DNA of 64,000 nucleotides. Origin: an uncultured Prevotellaceae bacterium. Lineage in GTDB: Bacteria > Bacteroidota > Bacteroidia > Bacteroidales > Bacteroidaceae. The number at the start of each line of letters is the position of its first letter. Within the stretch, counting starts at the first letter, position 1. The stretch covers positions 62,001 through 126,000 of the forward strand of contig CACXIP010000016.1 in assembly GCA_902767775.1 (NCBI GenBank). The letters are read 5' to 3'. Under the pieces are notes generated by a model. It was not told the DNA's origin. It saw only the letters and a list, made by a program, of their open reading frames with translations, and ran no database searches. Of this stretch, positions 61,789 through 64,000 are shown piece after piece. Both the position numbers and the translations under genes were made by a program.

Positions 61789-61823
61789 GCGAGCGAAAAG
61801 CAAAATAAAAAACGAAGTTTTTT
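61789..61823 (+). repeat. 35-bp direct repeat, copy 2
   Basis: Second copy, 84 bp from the first. On the minus strand it too is followed by TATCTTTG (at 61781), but with a shorter spacing from its TTG (14 nt), so it may be a decayed promoter duplicate. Confidence 0.9.
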
Positions 61824-61853
61824 GATTTTTCTCACATTCTATTTGTAATTTTG
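61822..61853 (+). promoter_or_regulatory. Promoter of the TfoX-N gene
   Basis: TTG (61822-61824) and TAATTTTG (61846-61853) are 21 nt apart and 25 nt upstream of the ATG. Confidence 0.65.
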
Positions 61854-61878
61854 CTGCAATTAAAATGTGGAATGATAT

Positions 61879-62199
61879 ATGGCATCCAATGCTGACTTCG
61901 TACAATTCATAGCCGACCAGTGTGCCGGCGCAGGTGAAATCATGGTCAAGAAAATGTTTGGTGACTATGGCATTTATTGCGATGGCAAGATATTCGGACT
62001 CATTTGCGACGACCGCTTTTATGTGAAGCCCACAAAGGCTGGGCAAGCTATACTTCGAAAGGTCAGTATGTGCCCACCATACGAAGGGGCAAAAGAATAC
62101 TTCTACATCGAAGACGTGGATGACCACGATTACCTTGCCTCACTCGTTCGTGAGACTTGCAAAGAACTTCCTATGCCAAAACCCAAAAAACGGAAATAG
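61879..62199 (+). CDS. TfoX N-terminal-domain protein
   Basis: A 106-residue protein with the TfoX_N fold: VKKMFGDYGIYCDGKIFGLICDDRFYVK and MCPPYEGAKEYFYIEDVDDHDYLASLVRET. In gamma-proteobacteria the full TfoX/Sxy protein controls competence. Single-domain versions like this are widespread and have no assigned role. It stands alone and diverges from the riboswitch transcript. Confidence 0.9.
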   Translation: MASNADFVQFIADQCAGAGEIMVKKMFGDYGIYCDGKIFGLICDDRFYVKPTKAGQAILRKVSMCPPYEGAKEYFYIEDVDDHDYLASLVRETCKELPMPKPKKRK

Positions 62200-62240
62200 A
62201 CCACTCCAGCTATCCACAATTCATGATGAACCAAGCACTA

Positions 62241-62270
62241 AAAATCCCCTCCCATGCCATAGGGGAGGGG
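62241..62270 (-). terminator. Terminator-like hairpin after the DUF4332 gene
   Basis: CCCCTCCC pairs with GGGAGGGG. On the minus strand the stem is followed by ATTTTTAG. The hairpin lies about 60 nt beyond the DUF4332 stop. Confidence 0.55.
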
Positions 62271-62331
62271 AAAGGTTGGCTCGTAAGAGTGGGTGTCCTT
62301 TTACGAACGCGGCGCTCTATAAGAGTCTGGC

Positions 62332-62739
62332 TTAATATTCCATCATTGGCGGCAGTTCTTTTGCCTGCACTATCATTTTCTCAATTTCCTTGAGGGCGGG
62401 AACACGGTTGGTCAGATTCTTTTCAGCATTTATTTCCTCCAATTTGGCCTGGAGATTGGCGGCATTGCGGTTGCGCAGTTCTTTCACGGTGTCCACACCT
62501 GCTGCCTCAAGGAGTTCGGAGAACTGAGGACCTACGCCGTTGATGCGCATCAGGTCGCAGTGGTTGGTCCAGGTGAGAATCAGTTTGGGTGAGATGCCGG
62601 TTGCTTCAGCCAGTTCCTTGCGGCCTGCTGGTTTGCAGCATTTCTGAAGAAGGTCGCCGTCGGTGTTGATTCCAGCAGCAATAAGTTTTTCTGCATAAAC
62701 GGGGCCAATGCCCTCGATGTCAACAATCTTGTACGTCAT
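62332..62739 (-). CDS. DUF4332 helix-hairpin-helix protein
   Basis: A 135-residue cytosolic protein with two helix-hairpin-helix-like units: IEGIGPVYAEKLIAAGINTDGDLLQKC and INGVGPQFSELLEAAGVDTVKELRNRNAANL. This is the pattern of DUF4332. HhH motifs usually contact DNA or act in protein assembly; no specific function is known. It is monocistronic. Confidence 0.9.
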   Translation of the reverse strand: MTYKIVDIEGIGPVYAEKLIAAGINTDGDLLQKCCKPAGRKELAEATGISPKLILTWTNHCDLMRINGVGPQFSELLEAAGVDTVKELRNRNAANLQAKLEEINAEKNLTNRVPALKEIEKMIVQAKELPPMMEY

Positions 62740-62869
62740 AGTGTCTAATGTTTGAGGTTAATAATATCGTTTTTCAATGATTCTACGCAAAAATACTTAA
62801 TAATGCTGGATAATTGTCGGTTTTAAACATTTTTATAATAAATTTTAACAAATCAGACAGTTTTTTTCG

Positions 62870-62877
62870 TAATTTCG
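62870..62877 (+). promoter_or_regulatory. -7 box of the pantothenate kinase gene
   Basis: TAATTTCG lies 36 nt before the ATG at 62914 and is one base off TAnnTTTG. Confidence 0.4.
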
Positions 62878-62913
62878 TGGCGAAAATCGTTATTCTTGAA
62901 AAATCACAAAATT

Positions 62914-63744
62914 ATGGGAATTGTTATTGGAATTGATGTGGGTATCAGCACGACGAAAATCGTGGGAGTGAAGGACATGCAGGTCATATCGCCCATGCGC
63001 ATCACGGCTGCCGACCCCGTCACCTCTCTCTATGGGGCATTCGGAAAATATCTTTATGAAAACCAAATCGAACTGGATGATGTGGAGCAGGTGGTGCTCA
63101 CTGGTGTGGGCAGCGCTTATATCGATAAACCCGTCTATGGACTCCCTACTTCAAAGGCTGATGAGTTTGTGGCCGACGGCTTGGGTGCCCGTTTTGAGTC
63201 AGGTCTCGACCGCATCATTGTGGTGAGTATGGGAACCGGCACCTCGCTGGTGCTGTGTGATGGTGATGATATCCGCCATATCGGCGGCATCAGTATGGGT
63301 GGTGGCACGTTGGCTGGCCTCTCCCGAATCCTGCTCCAGACTTCCGACATCCATCAGGTGTCAGAACTTGCCAAGAAAGGCGACATCTCCAACATCGATT
63401 TGACCATTGGCGACATCAGTGCCCATCCGCTTCCCGGACTGCCAATGAACGTCACTGCCTCATTGTTTGGCAAGGCGCAGACGGATGCCAGGAAAGAGGA
63501 CATTGCCGTGGGCATTATCCAAACTGTCCTGCAGACCATAGGAAGTGCGGCGGTACTCTCTGCGCTCAACAGCGACATCACAGAGTTTGTCATGATTGGC
63601 AACCTCACCTTGTTGCCGCAGTGCGCTGATGTGTTCCCCATGATGGAGAGTTTGTACAATGTACATTTCCGCATACCGAAATACTCACAGTTCTGCACCG
63701 CCATCGGCGCAGCACTCGACTATATTTATCATACAAATCCTTAA
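62914..63744 (+). CDS. Type II pantothenate kinase-like (Fumble/CoaW) protein
   Basis: A 276-residue ASKHA-fold kinase. The phosphate-binding MGIVIGIDVGISTTKIVGV, VVLTGVGSAYI, VVSMGTGTSLVLCDGDDIRHIGGISMGGGTLAGLSRIL and IGNLTLLPQ are typical of type II pantothenate kinases, which phosphorylate pantothenate at the first step of CoA synthesis. ATG at 62914 is preferred to a TTG 18 nt upstream. The next ORF follows closely, so they may be co-transcribed. Confidence 0.88.
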   Translation: MGIVIGIDVGISTTKIVGVKDMQVISPMRITAADPVTSLYGAFGKYLYENQIELDDVEQVVLTGVGSAYIDKPVYGLPTSKADEFVADGLGARFESGLDRIIVVSMGTGTSLVLCDGDDIRHIGGISMGGGTLAGLSRILLQTSDIHQVSELAKKGDISNIDLTIGDISAHPLPGLPMNVTASLFGKAQTDARKEDIAVGIIQTVLQTIGSAAVLSALNSDITEFVMIGNLTLLPQCADVFPMMESLYNVHFRIPKYSQFCTAIGAALDYIYHTNP

Positions 63745-63756
63745 ATGATTATACTT

Positions 63757-64000
63757 ATGGGTAGCTTTTTTGAAGAAATTGTAAAAGGCGGACTGGGCGA
63801 AGAGCTCGGTTCGGTGTTCGGCGGCGGTGGGTCGTCGAAAGGCGGTTCTGGCGGCGGAATCGAGGACATCATCAAGTCTGTACAGGAACAGATGGGTGGC
63901 GGTTCATCTTCGTCCTCTTCCTCATCCTCTTCTTCCTCGTCCTCAGGCGGAGTGGGTGATGTGGTCAGGGAAATCAGACGCAAGATGGGTGGTGGACAGC
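63757..64000 (+). CDS. Gly/Ser-rich protein of unknown function (3' partial)
   Basis: The frame opens MGSFFEEIVKGGLGEELGSVF (or 4 codons earlier at 63745) and is cut by the window end. A glycine-rich stretch is followed by IEDIIKSVQEQMGGG, a run of 14 serines, and GVGDVVREIRRKMGGG. The serines use several codons (TCA, TCT, TCG, TCC), so the run is kept by selection rather than by slippage. Two short amphipathic helices ending in KMGGG/QMGGG look like repeats. No family is recognised from the visible part. Confidence 0.65.
   Translation, partial: MGSFFEEIVKGGLGEELGSVFGGGGSSKGGSGGGIEDIIKSVQEQMGGGSSSSSSSSSSSSSSGGVGDVVREIRRKMGGGQ

Noticed and set aside
61579-62127. 182-codon minus-strand ORF across the riboswitch region
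   Set aside because: It reads through the duplicated 35-bp repeats and the aptamer; the better explanation is the riboswitch on that strand and the TfoX-N gene on the other.

Overview
The window looks like chromosome of a Prevotellaceae-type member of the Bacteroidales. The signs are a SusC/SusD pair, proteins with type IX secretion (T9SS) C-terminal sorting domains, a short primary sigma factor of the Bacteroidetes kind, BspA-like leucine-rich repeats, a DUF4923 lipoprotein, and promoters of the TTG-N19..22-TAnnTTTG form. No species is claimed. Base composition is even except for the first gene, which is visibly AT-richer.

Layout. 1-1300: C-terminal part of a probable STAND/NACHT-type NTPase with TPR repeats, cut by the window edge. 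1.4-4.4 kb: UDP-glucuronate 4-epimerase, MscL, GAPDH. 4.4-5.3 kb: purine-rich intergenic DNA carrying a 26-codon membrane-peptide ORF with its own terminator. 5.3-11.1 kb: MATE exporter, FabK/nitronate monooxygenase-like enzyme, a GIN-domain protein, an ECF sigma factor with a C-terminal membrane segment, a small secreted protein, and the primary sigma factor. 11.4-15 kb: aldo/keto reductase, zinc alcohol dehydrogenase, threonine aldolase, Dabb protein. 15-25.6 kb: three large secreted proteins (subtilase, multidomain pectinesterase, CotH/lamin-tail protein) around a broken flavin-reductase remnant. 25.8-34.2 kb: TonB-C-terminal-domain protein, RecD-like helicase, SusD/SusC, DUF4923 lipoprotein. 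34.2-42.8 kb, minus strand: a glycan operon of flippase, four glycosyltransferases and all four activities for GDP-D-glycero-alpha-D-manno-heptose, two of them fused. 43-48 kb: BspA-like LRR protein, TlpA-type thioredoxin, lipoprotein. 48.04-49.52 kb: a complete two-frame ISL3-like insertion sequence next to a tRNA-Gln. 49.9-58.6 kb, plus strand: RsfS, FtsH, CdsA, metallophosphoesterase, FGE-like protein, CorA, DUF349 protein. 58.7-64 kb: PepD, a YbhN-like membrane protein, a cobalamin riboswitch without an evident target gene, TfoX-N protein, DUF4332 protein, type II pantothenate kinase, and a cut Gly/Ser-rich ORF.

The most unusual layer is non-coding. Several genes are immediately preceded by A/C-rich, almost G-free tandem repeats with 8-9 nt units, and several reading frames end inside related minisatellites. 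The clearest case is a nine-unit octamer array touching the start codon of the heptose kinase gene. It contains a short upstream ORF whose stop overlaps the kinase start, so repeat number would set the coupling. Other leads are the orphan-looking cobalamin riboswitch with a duplicated promoter, the corA leader (upstream ORF plus a hairpin over the ribosome-binding site), forced frameshifting in the IS transposase, and the membrane-anchored sigma factor.
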